Origin: Corynespora cassiicola
Lineage: Eukaryota > Ascomycota > Dothideomycetes > Pleosporales > Corynesporascaceae
Reading direction: 5' to 3'
NCBI GenBank assembly: GCA_022059125.1
Contig: JAEUWY010000001.1
Coordinates: 5,146,001 to 5,210,000, forward strand
Length of the DNA stretch: 64,000 nucleotides
This document shows positions 21,546-32,026 of the stretch, in pieces. The notes under the pieces were generated by a model. The model saw only the letters and a list, made by a program, of their open reading frames with translations, ran no database searches and was not told where the DNA came from. The position numbers and the translations under genes were made by a program. Position 1 is the first letter of the stretch. Every line of letters starts with the position of its first letter.

Positions 21546-22704
21546 ACAGTCTGCAATCATTTTATATTGCCTTGCCCCTGAGCGACACGGCGAGCGAGAG
21601 ACAGAGACGGTAGCGTGAGTGCGCGTGCGGATGGTGATGCGTGTGAAGCGGCGGCGGCGGCGGCGGCATTGCTCAGGACCCTACAGATATGAGCTCGCCA
21701 GGCGCACCCAAGACCAAGGACGAAGAAGAAGAAGAAGACGCCGCGGCGGCCGCCAAAAGGCAGTATTGCCTGCATGGGCTCCATGGGCAGCTGCACGGCT
21801 GGCATGGACCTGGTCGCGAGGCACGCACAACGTGGGCGGTTACCGGGGAGAGGAGGCAGCGCGATGCAGCACGACGCACAGCAGGGGGCGCCGGATTGGC
21901 TCGCGTGGGCGGGCTACCCCAGATTCCAGAAAGGCAGGCTCCGGGCGGCAGTGCAATTTGCGCTGGGCCGATGTGCAAATTGCAGACGGGGAGGGCTGCG
22001 GTGTCTGACAGGACGGCTCCAGGGTGGCTCCAGGGTGGTTCCAGGATGCCGGCCAGGGCGGCAGGGTTGGCTGGCCGAACCGAGGCTGCAGACACGGCCA
22101 GACGCTGCCAGACAGCGCCAGCGCCGTTCGCGGGCCCCGCAAGCGGCTTAACGCCGCTCCCCTCACTCGCCTCGCCTGACGGCGCTGGGCACGTCGCCTG
22201 CCCCCCTCTCCGCATCTGCTAGCCCGGCTGGCTGCCCGCCTAGCTGCCCTCCTGGCTGCCCTCCGAGCCACCGTCGCGCAGCCATGCAACGTCGCCGTTC
22301 GGGCCATGCACGCCAGCACCGCCATTGTGCTGCCCGTAAACTGCCGCGTCAACTTAGCCCGAGATCGTCACGCGCCTCCCCAGGTCTTCGCAAACCTGCG
22401 CTGCGCTCGCGGAGACGCACCTGAATCGTGGTCGGAGCTCGACCTCCCGCAGGCGCTCAAGCCCTTGCCGTAGCCCACCCTGGCCGTTCGTCCCCACCGT
22501 ATGCGGACGCCAGAGGCCTTAATTTGAACCTAGGTCTACATCCATCTCACCCTCTGCCTTTCCCTGTGTCTTCCCGCCCTGACGTCTGCTCTGCCCTCGA
22601 CTCCCAACAACCGCCCTCGAAGCCGTCCCGCCAGAGATGCGCCGTGCCCTCTGCAACGGCCTGAACATCGTCCACCCGAGGTCTCCCAGCCATTGGATCC
22701 CAAC
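21546..22704. other. GC-rich intergenic, promoter/leader of zinc-cluster gene
   Basis: These 1.16 kb are very GC-rich. They contain a GGC/GAA-type triplet run near 21650-21745, three tandem copies of a CCAGGGTGG-like unit around 22015-22050, and several CTGCC repeats at 22225-22265. Long overlapping open frames on both strands reflect base composition. No gene is supported. Confidence 0.5.
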
Positions 22705-24975
22705 ATGTCGAGACCGCAGATCGGCATCGACCGCCTGCCAGCAAGGCGAGTCTCGAATGAGCCGCGGGAGGCAATGAATTGCAAGAGTTGCCGCAAGCGA
22801 AAGGTGCGCCTCTCCCCCTCCTCCTCCCACCACCAAACACTGCCCGGCCACCGCTCAACCACTGCTCAACCACTGCTCACACGCCCTCCAGATCAAGTGC
22901 AATCGTACTCGCCCGACCTGCGAGGCTTGTCAAGTCTTTGCCTGTCCTTGCATCTATGGTATGCGCCGCGCCTGAGGGGCTCGTGTTCGCTCTCCACTTC
23001 CCATCTGACATTGCTCCAGACGCCGTGCCCAAGAAGAGAGGCCCCAAGACCGACGTGCTCGAGGCCCTCCTCAAGCGCGTCGACGGCCTAGAGAAGCGCC
23101 TACACTCTGAAGGAAAGAGCGAGAGCGGCCCCGACTCGGAATCCGCCATCATCGACGACCCTCCCGAAGACGTCAAGCCATCCACTGGCACACCAACCCA
23201 ACAGAACCGGCCTCTGATCGAAATAGCCCCGAATCCCGGGAATCCTGCGGCCCAGCTAATGTCCCCAATTGAGCCAAGGTGCCTATATACACTTCTGAAG
23301 TCTGGCCGTGGAAATTAGACTAACGTCTTGTCAGCTTGCAATCACCGAGCATTGTCCCCGACCTCCTGCTGGACACGTACTTTGCCAGGATTCATGGCAA
23401 GCCCTACCACATACTGGATGAAACCACTACGAGGCAGCGCATGCAGGCCAACCAGCTCCCATCCTACTTAGCCTACGCCATATATGCCGTGAGCGCCAGG
23501 TGAGTCTGCCCCCCCCACTGTGTGCTCTTTAGCAGGCGGTTCAATCTGACTTTCCCAAGATATGCACCCCACTTCAGCGGCTACAATGCCTCTGTCCGAG
23601 TCGGCCAAGAGTATGCACGGCGCGCGCGCCAGGAGCTTGACATAGATGAGCCATCTGTCGAGACCCTACAGACCCTCATGCTGCTCTCGCAAGCCAGCTT
23701 TCAGATGGGCAAAGGAAAGAAGACCTTTATGCTGCTGAGTATGTTTTCCGGCCCCGTGGTTCCTCGTCATGGCTAACCGAAAAAATTCAAGCCTCTGCGA
23801 TCAGCATGGCATTCGCGCTAGATCTCCATCGCGAGCTTCCAGGCACCGTGAAAGTGACGCCTGCCGAGCGCGAGGGCCGCAGAAGGCTATTCTGGTCCTG
23901 CTATCTCATGGATCGTTTTGCCGCCACCGGCTCCAAGCGCCCCTCGTTAATTGCCGACGAATCCATTGCACTTCGGCTGCCATCGTGGCAGCTGCACCCC
24001 GGCGCCATGCTGCTCGAGGGTGATTACTTCCCCAACGGCTCCAATCTACCATACATGGCAGGCTCGGGTAAAGGTGCACAGGGAAGCATGGGTATGTTGA
24101 TCGGTATAGCAAAAATCCTGGGTATAACAAATCGGTACCTCGCAGCCGGCGGCGTCAGGGGGGACTCTCACTTCCCTTGGCATTCACTCTCCAACCTCTC
24201 CAAGATCCGACAGGAACTCGACATCTGGGCCTCGGAGACACAGGATACCTTTACGTCCATCGAGGCCCTGTTTGGCCAGCCTGACAGCACCATTCTGGTC
24301 CTGAGCAAGCTCATCTACCACCTCATACACTGTCTCATCTATCGACCATTTATGCCAGTAGACCTCGCCGAGCTTTCGGGAACCTCACAGCACCAGTCGT
24401 GGCAGATTGAAGCTACAAACTTGTGTTTTTTGCACGCAAACGCCATCGCGGAGCTAGTCGAAATAGGTAGGGCTTCCTCCATCATCGACTGGCCTGCCTT
24501 TGTGGGTTACTGCGTCTGCACGGCTGGCACTATTCACGTTCACGGAGCCCACTACCGCGGGAGGGAAAGTGACGTCTTCGCTGTTAGCCCGGAGTTCCTT
24601 TCCCGAGAAATGCAGCAGCTCTCCGAGCTTCGATTCATCTGGGCCGGAGTTCAGCACCAGCGCGAAACCTTGCAAACCATCTACGGCTGTCACACCGAGC
24701 TCGTCAAGTCCTTGTCAAGCAATCCACTGCGATTCTCGCCCGTCTTCCAGTCCGAAGACTTCTTTGACCGCTATGGGGGCCAACTTTTCGATGGCGCACA
24801 TGTTACCTTCTCGGAGATCCAAGTGGATGCGGTTCACGAGAGGTAGGAATTGCCTTTTGGTTGGTCCTTTTTTCGTTTCATTCTTTACTAACGGTCGCGT
24901 AGTGTTTCCACCTACAACATCGAGCAGCGCAACAACATGTACATGCAGAGCGGCATCATTGGCATGAATTCGTAC

Positions 24976-25006
<31 letters not shown>

Positions 25007-25587
25007 ATGCGCCTTCGGGCAACAACCCGTATGCAAACGGACACCCGACCAAGAAACGACGATCGACGGCAGCAAGCTCGACCAAGGCACCTTCCCAATC
25101 CGCACCGCTGCCCACACCTACCTCGGCTACACACCCTCCGACACACTCCACCGCCGGTCCCTCGACATCTCCCAGCGATACCTCGATGGGGTCGGATGCA
25201 AACCCCCCAGCAACCTCTCTCCCACCATTCACGCCACCGCCGAACAACAGTGGCGGTCTGAGTCTGCCGTTCTCACCTAATTTTACTTTTTCGCCGCTCC
25301 CGCAATTCGCGAGCATGGCGCCGACGCCGACGCCGGGGCATGCAAATCAGGCCCAGAACCAAAACCCAGGCCAGGACAATGCGGCTGCTGCGTTCGACCC
25401 CATGCTTAGCATGCCGACTCCATACGACCAGCAGCCGACGCCGGGGGGAGCCAGCACATCCGGGTCTGTGCACACGGATCCCGACAAAGATCCGTTCCTG
25501 AGTCTGCTAGAGCAATTGGCCGAGAACGAGGTCTCACGCGGTGGCCCTAGCGAGCTGGATTTTTTCCTCAGCGGCCAGAGCGCATAG
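22705..25587 (+). CDS. Zn2Cys6 transcription factor with fungal-specific TF domain and polyglutamine
   Basis: This is a nuclear DNA-binding regulator. Seven exons (22705-22803, 22892-22958, 23020-23278, 23335-23499, 23560-23738, 23792-24842 and 24903-25587) give 834 residues. The zinc cluster spans introns 1 and 2: NCKSCRKRK then [20 protein letters not shown], with six cysteines spaced as in the family. A linker with [24 protein letters not shown] is a coiled-coil dimerisation element. The middle, from about residue 170 ([18 protein letters not shown]) to about 500, is the fungal-specific regulatory domain, including [16 protein letters not shown] and [15 protein letters not shown]. The C-terminus is a disordered Pro/Ser/Thr/Asn/Gln tail, with ten glutamines in a row at 24976-25005. 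Its tandem position after the quinate-repressor-like gene suggests, but does not prove, a pathway link. Its zinc cluster does not look specifically QutA-like. Confidence 0.92.
24976..25005 (+). repeat. CAG/CAA trinucleotide repeat coding polyglutamine
   Basis: Eight CAG codons, one CAA and one CAG encode ten Gln in the C-terminal region of the zinc-cluster factor. Nearly pure CAG tracts of this kind vary in length between strains. Confidence 0.9.
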
Positions 25588-27385
25588 GAGAGTATGCGGG
25601 CGCCGCTTCAATGGGCCGAACGCATAGGAAACGTGCGGGAGCCGCTGCGGTGGGCCCGTGATTGGGAACTGCATACCATTTAGGTGCTGAATCAATATCA
25701 CGTCAAACGTAATTCGCTTCATGTAAATAATTGTAATAGCCTGGCTGCTAAAAGAAAGGATTTCTGTATTACGGGGATGCTTAAGCAAGGCGCTGGGGAC
25801 GGGACATCTGGAACAGGGCAGGGCGGATCGATCCATCATCTTTCGGCATGTTTGTACGTACGGCTAGGCAATGGAAGGCAACGGAAAGGACGGGCAAGGC
25901 GAAATGAATGGGCTCGGGGGAAAAAACGGAGTACACGGACGTGAATGAATCACCAACCCCACGTTCACGGCCGCGACCAAAAAAGATCAGTAATTATTGT
26001 ACGATATGTCATTACCTTTGCGAGTGCAGGGCTCCGAAGGCGGAGGAGATCAAACAGACACAAGAACAAAACAAAAAAAAAAAAGGCCATGTACGCGAGC
26101 AAGCCTTTGTTTTCTTTGCATACTCGTCTCACCACGTCGGCCCCTTCATGTGCGGAGCGTGTAACAAGCAGCCGACCAGCTCATCTCCCTCGAGATGATT
26201 CAAGGCAGCGCAAGACGTCACAAGCCCACGCGGCGGCCCTCCACCTACGTACCTGCCTTTTGTCTCCAATCTACACACCTCACCGACCTAGCCAGAAGGA
26301 TCGCAACCTCACACTCAGGGTCCGGAGCGAGCCTGCATCGAGCATAGCGACGACGGCAGCTCGTAGTGCGATCGGCTGTCCATCACACGCCCTTCTCCCG
26401 CACACCGTTCAATCTCGCACCCCTCCCCCGATAAAACCCCTCGCACCGCATCCGCACGCTCGCGGCAAAAGATCATCGCTGGACCAAGTACCTGCCCACC
26501 TGGCCCTCGCCCCGTCGCGCGCTGCCCTGAACGGCACGCAGGGCCCCATGCCAGCTTCCATGCACATCGACCCTCTGTCTAGAAGCCAGCCCAGCCGGCC
26601 AGCCGTTTGACGGGCCCTGTCCTGCGGTTCCGAGGAGCCACGCAAAACGCAGACTGCATACAGCCAGCCAGCACTGCTATCAAGATGAACCCCACCCAGG
26701 TAGGTAGGTAGGTAGGGAGGGAGTCCTCGACGGACGATGGACGACTACGAAGACTACGACAGGGCGCGCCCATCCATCAGTTCGGCGCAAAACTCACGCG
26801 CTCCCGCACTTTTTCCCGGTGGTCCGATGCGGAAACGTCGTTCGCCCCCCCCTCCCATGGTGCATAGTCTCCAATCCCTTTTCCCCCCTCCCTCATCATC
26901 ACACCCCCTCCCCAAGAAAAAAAAATAAGATGCTAGAATCCGCAATAGAAGATCCGACGCGGGGAGGGTTCATGCCCGGATTAGGGAATGCATCCCCCCT
27001 GGTGGGATTCGAGGTGCATTTCCGTTCCTCCCCCCTCCCCTCCCCCCTCCATCTCCGCAATGGTGAGATGGGGGTTGGGCTGGGGGGTGGTTCGCCTCGC
27101 TGTCTACCGCTTCTTGCTATTGCTATTGCTACTGATGCGGCGACCATGCCGTTCGATCCCAAACCTCACCGCCCGCCCCATGTACACCCGATACCCCATA
27201 CATGCATGCATCATCCATTACATTCTTGGTTGCCGGCGCTGGCGCTGCTGCTGCTGCTACTATTCGAACCCCTCCATTTCCCTCACACAAAAGGCTCGGA
27301 TCCGCTCTTCGGCCGCGCATGGAAGCGCAAGCGAAGAGAAACATGTCATACGTACCTAACCAGGGGAGGGGGGGGGGGGCTACAT

Positions 27386-27420
27386 GTGCGTGTGTGTGTG
27401 TGTGTGCGTGCGTGCGTGCG
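27386..27420. repeat. GT/GCGT microsatellite
   Basis: Alternating GT then GCGT units run directly after a poly-G stretch. Such alternating purine-pyrimidine DNA can adopt Z-form. It lies in a non-coding region. Confidence 0.85.
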
Positions 27421-28242
27421 CCGGGTGTGGGCGAACTGGTAGGAATACGGGACAGGCCGGGGGTTGGTTGCGTAGTTTTTTTTGCTTTTGCTTTTCTGCA
27501 TCTTGTGTGGTAGCGAGGGCGCGGGGAGGCGCCGCCACATGTGTACGTACTTGGGTAAAATCGGGGACGCGGATACGGCCCTTGCGCAAAGAGAAAGAAA
27601 GAAAGAAAAAAAAAACCAAACAAACTTTGGGAACACGGGGAAGAAGGAAAGAGAAGGGCCGCGGCAAGGGCGTCGAGGGGGGTTTGGGGGCGAGGCAGGA
27701 GCGCGGGGACTACTGCGTCTACTACGACTACATGTGATGATACTTGCTGGCTTGATGTTGATGGATGTTGTGTCAGCCTTGCGACCTTGCTCTTGCATGC
27801 GCACGGGAAAAAGGGGAGAAAAAAAGAGGCCGAGAGAGCTGATGGCTGCTGGCTGCTGGCTGCTGGCCGCTGGCTGCTGGCCACTGGCCACTGGGGCACC
27901 GAGTCAAATCTGGTATCCATGCCATGACTTTGTCCGCCCATCTAAAAATGGGAGGGCCTTCAAAGGCGAGGCTAGCACACTAGTCTCCTACAACCATACA
28001 TGCCTGGCAAACCGGCGGAGGCGCACGAACGCACGCACGCACGCGCGCAATGTACGACATTTGCGGGGTTCAGGGGACCGTGAGGGAGGGAGGGAGGGAG
28101 ACAGACACCACCACACGGATGGGAGAGGAACCAAGCAAGGCGCACTGCGTACGTAGGTAGGTAGGTGGGTGGGTAGCGGCGGCCATGGCGGCGGCGGCGC
28201 ACAAAAGCCCAGCCCAGCCGCCGAACGAACCGACCGACCGAC

Positions 28243-28274
28243 TGACTGACTGGCGGCCGTCCGCCAGTCAGTCA
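28243..28274. repeat. Perfect 14-bp inverted repeat (hairpin, 4-nt loop)
   Basis: The left arm TGACTGACTGGCGG (28243-28256) is followed by loop CCGT and an exact complementary right arm (28261-28274). It lies in the convergent gap, about 650 bp from the glutathione reductase stop codon. Confidence 0.9.
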
Positions 28275-28494
28275 AGGTAGTGCGGTGCTGGGTTGGCTGC
28301 GTCGCGTCTAGTTCACTAGCCACTAGAGACCGGTCGGTGAGAGGGTGTTGGTTGCATCGGGGCATTAGGGTCCGATGTTGAGGGCGTGGCTTTCATATGC
28401 CCCGGGGCCGTGGTCCGCGTGCTTGTCAGTCTGTTGTTATGGTGCGATGCGGTGCGATGCGGCGGCCGCGGTGGAAGGGAACGCACGTACCGTA

Positions 28495-28540
28495 CCTAAC
28501 CTAACCTAACCTACCCTACCCTGACCTGACCTGGCCTACC
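28495..28540. repeat. CCTAAC/CCTACC degenerate tandem repeat
   Basis: Units CCTAAC, CCTAAC, then CCTACC and CCTGAC types follow one another. The pattern resembles a decayed telomere-like repeat but is not a run of the fungal telomere unit CCCTAA. It may be only a member of the CCTA-type simple repeats scattered in this window. Confidence 0.6.
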
Positions 28541-28908
28541 CAACGCACCTGGCTTGGGTAGGTAAGCTCTTCGTCCGCTCCGATGCCTTTAGATCTCACT
28601 AGCTGGCTTGCAAGACGCAGCGCACAGGGCACATGTATGCGCCGGGGCATTTGTGCCGGGGCATTTGCAAGCGCCAAAAAGAGGCGAAATGGCAAAGAGA
28701 GAAAAAGAACAAGTGCCAATGTGGAGAAGTCTGGGGTAAAGTGCTATTTGTCGTACGAATGAATCATGGGCAATTCATCTCTGGACCGGCATGCATGCAT
28801 TGTTTAGACTTTAGATTTCCTGCTTTCTATCCTAATCTATCGACGTGCTACGGCGTGCGCTTCTATTGGTGAGGCTGTTCCAGAAAGGGAAGCTTCGTAG
28901 AAGCCGGT

Positions 28909-30834
28909 CTAGGTCATGGTAACCTGCATCGGATGTGTTAGCATCAAATGCATCATGTATACATCTTGGTCGGTGTCGAAATTTCACGCGAGTTATGGGT
29001 CGGGATGTGGGGTGTTAAGGGTTGGGATGAGGGCCTGGGGAGTGGATGTCGGAGAGGAGGGGCGGGGGGGCATGGGGACATACCAGTTCTTCTGCCGAGA
29101 CAGGATGGATGGCCTACGGAAAAGCAAAGCCATTAGCACACGTTCTTCTGCGAGCCTCGTCCTCCGCCAAGTTCGCTCGCTTCCCCACAAAAGCAGGGGC
29201 ATTCCAAACTTTATGCAGTGTGGCCATGCGGGGGAAGCAAGGCCGAGCTCACAGATTAATCAACGAGTATGGGGTGGGAAATGCAAGGGACTTACCACAC
29301 AGTTGTCAAAATCCTTCTTCGTGGCGCCCATCTTGATCGCGACGCCAAAGCCTTGCAGGATCTCGGAGCTTCCTTGGCCAAGGATGTGCAGGCCAACCAC
29401 CTTCTCCTCGTCACCAACGCAGATGATCTTGTAAGCCGTGGGCGCCTTGTCCTCGGGGTCCATCATGGCGTAAAACATGCCCGTGAATTGGGTCTTGTAG
29501 ATCTTCACCTTGTCACCGTACTTCTGTCTGGCCTCAGGTTCCGTAAGACCGACTGATCCAATCTCAGGGTGGGCGAATACAACAGAGGGGATGTTGCTGT
29601 ATTCGAGCTTAGAGTCCGGCTTGCCGCCGAAAAGTCGATCTGATAGGCGACGACCTGCAGCAATGGCCACAGGGGTCAGTTCGAAGCCACGGTCACAGAC
29701 ATCACCAATCGCGTAGACGTTCGGGATGCTCGTGTTCTGGAACTCGTCCGTCACAATGTGGTTCCGCTCGTTGAGCTTGATGCCCAGATCCTTGATGTGC
29801 AGATCCTCGATCTCAGGAACACGGCCCGTCGCGAAGAGGACCACCTCGACTTCGACGACGGATTCTTTTCCGGTCTCAGTCTCCTTGTACGTAACACGCT
29901 TGAGGCCGTTGCCAATATCCTCAATCTTGGTAATCTGCGAGCCCTTGTAGAGGTGCACGCCCTGGCGCTCGTACTCCTTGGTGACCGTGTCCTGGATCAT
30001 GGGGTCGAATGACCGCAGGAGCCTGTCGCCACGGATGAAGAAGTGCGTCTCGGTGCCCAATGCATGAAGCATGCCAGACATTTCCACGCCGATGTATCCC
30101 GCGCCGCTGGTGGCAATGCTCTTGGGCTGCTGCTCCAAGTCGAAGAAGCCGTCGCTGTCGATGGCGAGCTCCTTTCCGGGAATGTCAGGGACTTTGGGGC
30201 GGCCGCCAGTCGCGATCAGGATGTGCTTGGCCTTGATCCTCTGGGTACCGCCGCTCTCGAGCGCAACCTCGACCTCGTCCTTGCCAACGAACTTGGCCCG
30301 CCCCTGCAGGTGTTCGATGCTGTCCTTGTTCAGGTTGTTCTCATAGATGCCGTTGAGCCTCTTGACGTAGGCATCCCTCTTCTTCTTGAAGTATGGCCAG
30401 TCAAAGGTCGGGGCGTCGTAGCCGCTGAAGCCGTAGGCCTTTGCGTCCTTGAACGTCTCGGCGATGGCAGCGGCATTCCAGGTAACCTTCTTGGGCACGC
30501 AGCCCACGTTCACGCAGGTGCCGCCCATGCGCTTGGACTCGATGGCAATGACCTTGGCGCCATACTTTGCTGCACGGCGGCCAGAGGCGATACCGCCACT
30601 GCCGATGCCAATCACGAGGTAATCGCACTCCTTCGGAACGGGAGCCATGGTGGGACCGGAGGTGGAGAAGTGGTGGGAGAAAGCGGTAAGGCGGGCAGAG
30701 GCCAGGGCGGCGCTGGACGAGGCTTGGAGGGCGTGGAGAGAAGGAGTGAACGCGCGGGGCCTTGTGGTGGGGGAAGCAGCAAGAGTGAGCCGTGGAGATA
30801 GACCCTGGAGCCTACAGACGAGTGTTCTACGCAT
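28909..30834 (-). CDS. glr1: Glutathione reductase (mitochondrial and cytosolic forms)
   Basis: This FAD enzyme uses NADPH to reduce glutathione disulfide. Exons 29296-30834, 29084-29113 and 28909-28923 give 527 residues from the first ATG or 465 from the second (30648). The second (MAPVPKECDYLVIG) matches the usual cytosolic start. The extra 62 residues between them are rich in Arg, Ser and Ala with few acids, a typical mitochondrial presequence. In the short form the FAD motif GIGSGG is at 14-19, the redox-active cysteines are 45 and 50 (GGTCVNVGCVPKK), and the proton-donor His is 454 (AIHPVSAEE, encoded by the 30-nt exon). The last exon is only 15 nt (VTMT-stop). Introns are GT-AG. A TATA element at 30862-30868 sits only about 30 bp before the first ATG. 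The gene is divergent from a small membrane-protein gene. Confidence 0.96.
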
Positions 30835-31522
30835 GAGGCTGCAGCGCGGGCCACGTCCCTCTTTTATACAATGACGCAAGGACTAACTGCGGGCAAGAAG
30901 TGGACTTTTGGCCGTTAGTAATCCTATCAGACGGCGACGAGCGAGTGTGCGCTGGACGGCGACTGGCGACGGCGATAAAATTTGTCAAAAAGAGCGAAAT
31001 GGAATCAAATGGCCGCGGCTGCTGACAATACCCCCTGGTCAGCCACCTAGGTACACGTCTCGGGCTGCTGTGCGGTCAAGAGCGGCTCTCCCAGCTGGAT
31101 AGATATCGGATTCGGCGGACTCGAAAAAACAGCAATGACGGAAGCGTCCGAGGTCCCTGGCGCAAGACGTGCAGCCGCGCTAAACCGTCTGTGCTCCATT
31201 ACCTCATCGACTGATCAGAGAGCTGCCACAGCCGTGTGCTCGACTCTCTCACCACCGACTCTTCTCACAGGCCAGTTCGGGCACGCCAGAGCTCGACCAA
31301 AATTGGGTGATTGCAAATACACGCCGCGCATGCTGACAGAGAAGGTTTGCGCCGAACAATTGCCGCATCCGTAGCTCAGTCGAGAGCTCTGCTCCACCAC
31401 CGAGAGCCCCCCACGACAGCCCCTCCTCGAACTTCCAAGAAACCCGCGCGCCGGTCTCGCCGCTCCCCCCCGTACCTTCGCTAGCTCCACTCATCGTCTC
31501 CATCTTTCCATAAACAGCTGCG
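30835..31522. promoter_or_regulatory. Divergent promoter, glutathione reductase / small membrane protein
   Basis: These 688 bp lie between divergent starts. A minus-strand TATAAAA is at 30862-30868. A stretch resembling the CCTA-type motif (ACCTAGGTACACG) is near 31046-31060. No gene is supported; the readings here are short. Confidence 0.5.
30862..30868 (-). promoter_or_regulatory. TATA box of glutathione reductase gene
   Basis: TATAAAA on the minus strand is 28-34 bp before the upstream ATG at 30834. At normal TATA-to-start-site distances, transcription would begin at or just after that ATG, so some transcripts may carry only the second, cytosolic start. Confidence 0.5.
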
Positions 31523-32026
31523 ATGGGCGGCAGACTCTCCATGCCCCGGGGCCCCGACGGCATGAACGAGGTCTCCAAACCAACCTCCGGCTCTGCCGCG
31601 CCCCGCCTGACGCGGAGCAAGGGCATCATAAATGGAAGGGTGAGCTCTTGGTAACCTTCTTACACTACAATTGGTTATTGATGGGCGTTGCAGACCGTCA
31701 TGGCGCCTCTGGCAGCCTTGACCATGGCCGGCCTGCTGTTCGTGTATGCCAGAACCTCGATACGCGCCGCGAAACTCAATGCCCAGAAGCACCGCGAGGC
31801 CGACGGCGGCCAGATTAGCTGGCACAAGGAGAGCATGCGCAGGCATGGACAGCTTGAAAAGGTCGACAATGATCGCGACACGTTCCAGGAAGCACTCATG
31901 GCCGACATGACTCGCCGCAGGAAGCAGAAGCAGGCGCAGAAAGCAGAAGCCAAAGAGGCCGAGGCCAAGATTGAGAGGTCGGCAGAAGAATCAGAGCTGC
32001 GCAAAATGATGGGCAAAAAAGATTGA
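31523..32026 (+). CDS. Small single-pass membrane protein with C-terminal coiled coil, uncharacterised
   Basis: Exons 31523-31639 and 31694-32026 give 149 residues. A polar N-terminus of about 40 residues is followed by one hydrophobic segment (about 41-60: VMAPLAALTMAGLLFVYAR). A highly charged helical tail then has an ARKQ/KAEAKEAEAK pattern and ends in GKKD. Many Pezizomycotina have small proteins of this shape, perhaps mitochondrial, but I do not recognise the family. An N-terminal part rich in Arg and Ser without acids until residue 12 would be compatible with organelle import; that is inference. It is divergent from glutathione reductase. Confidence 0.75.

Larger units (their letters stand above)
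25588..28908. other. 3.3 kb convergent gap rich in simple repeats
   Basis: This gap lies between two 3' ends. It contains (TAGG)4 at 26701-26716, a poly-G run then GT/GCGT repeats at 27368-27420, GAGG repeats at 28082-28100, TAGG/TGGG repeats at 28154-28174, a perfect hairpin at 28243-28274, and CCTAAC/CCTACC repeats at 28495-28540. Poly-A and poly-C runs are frequent. Many open frames exist but all are low-complexity and lack family motifs. I see no gene. A non-coding transcript is possible but cannot be shown from sequence. Confidence 0.5.
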
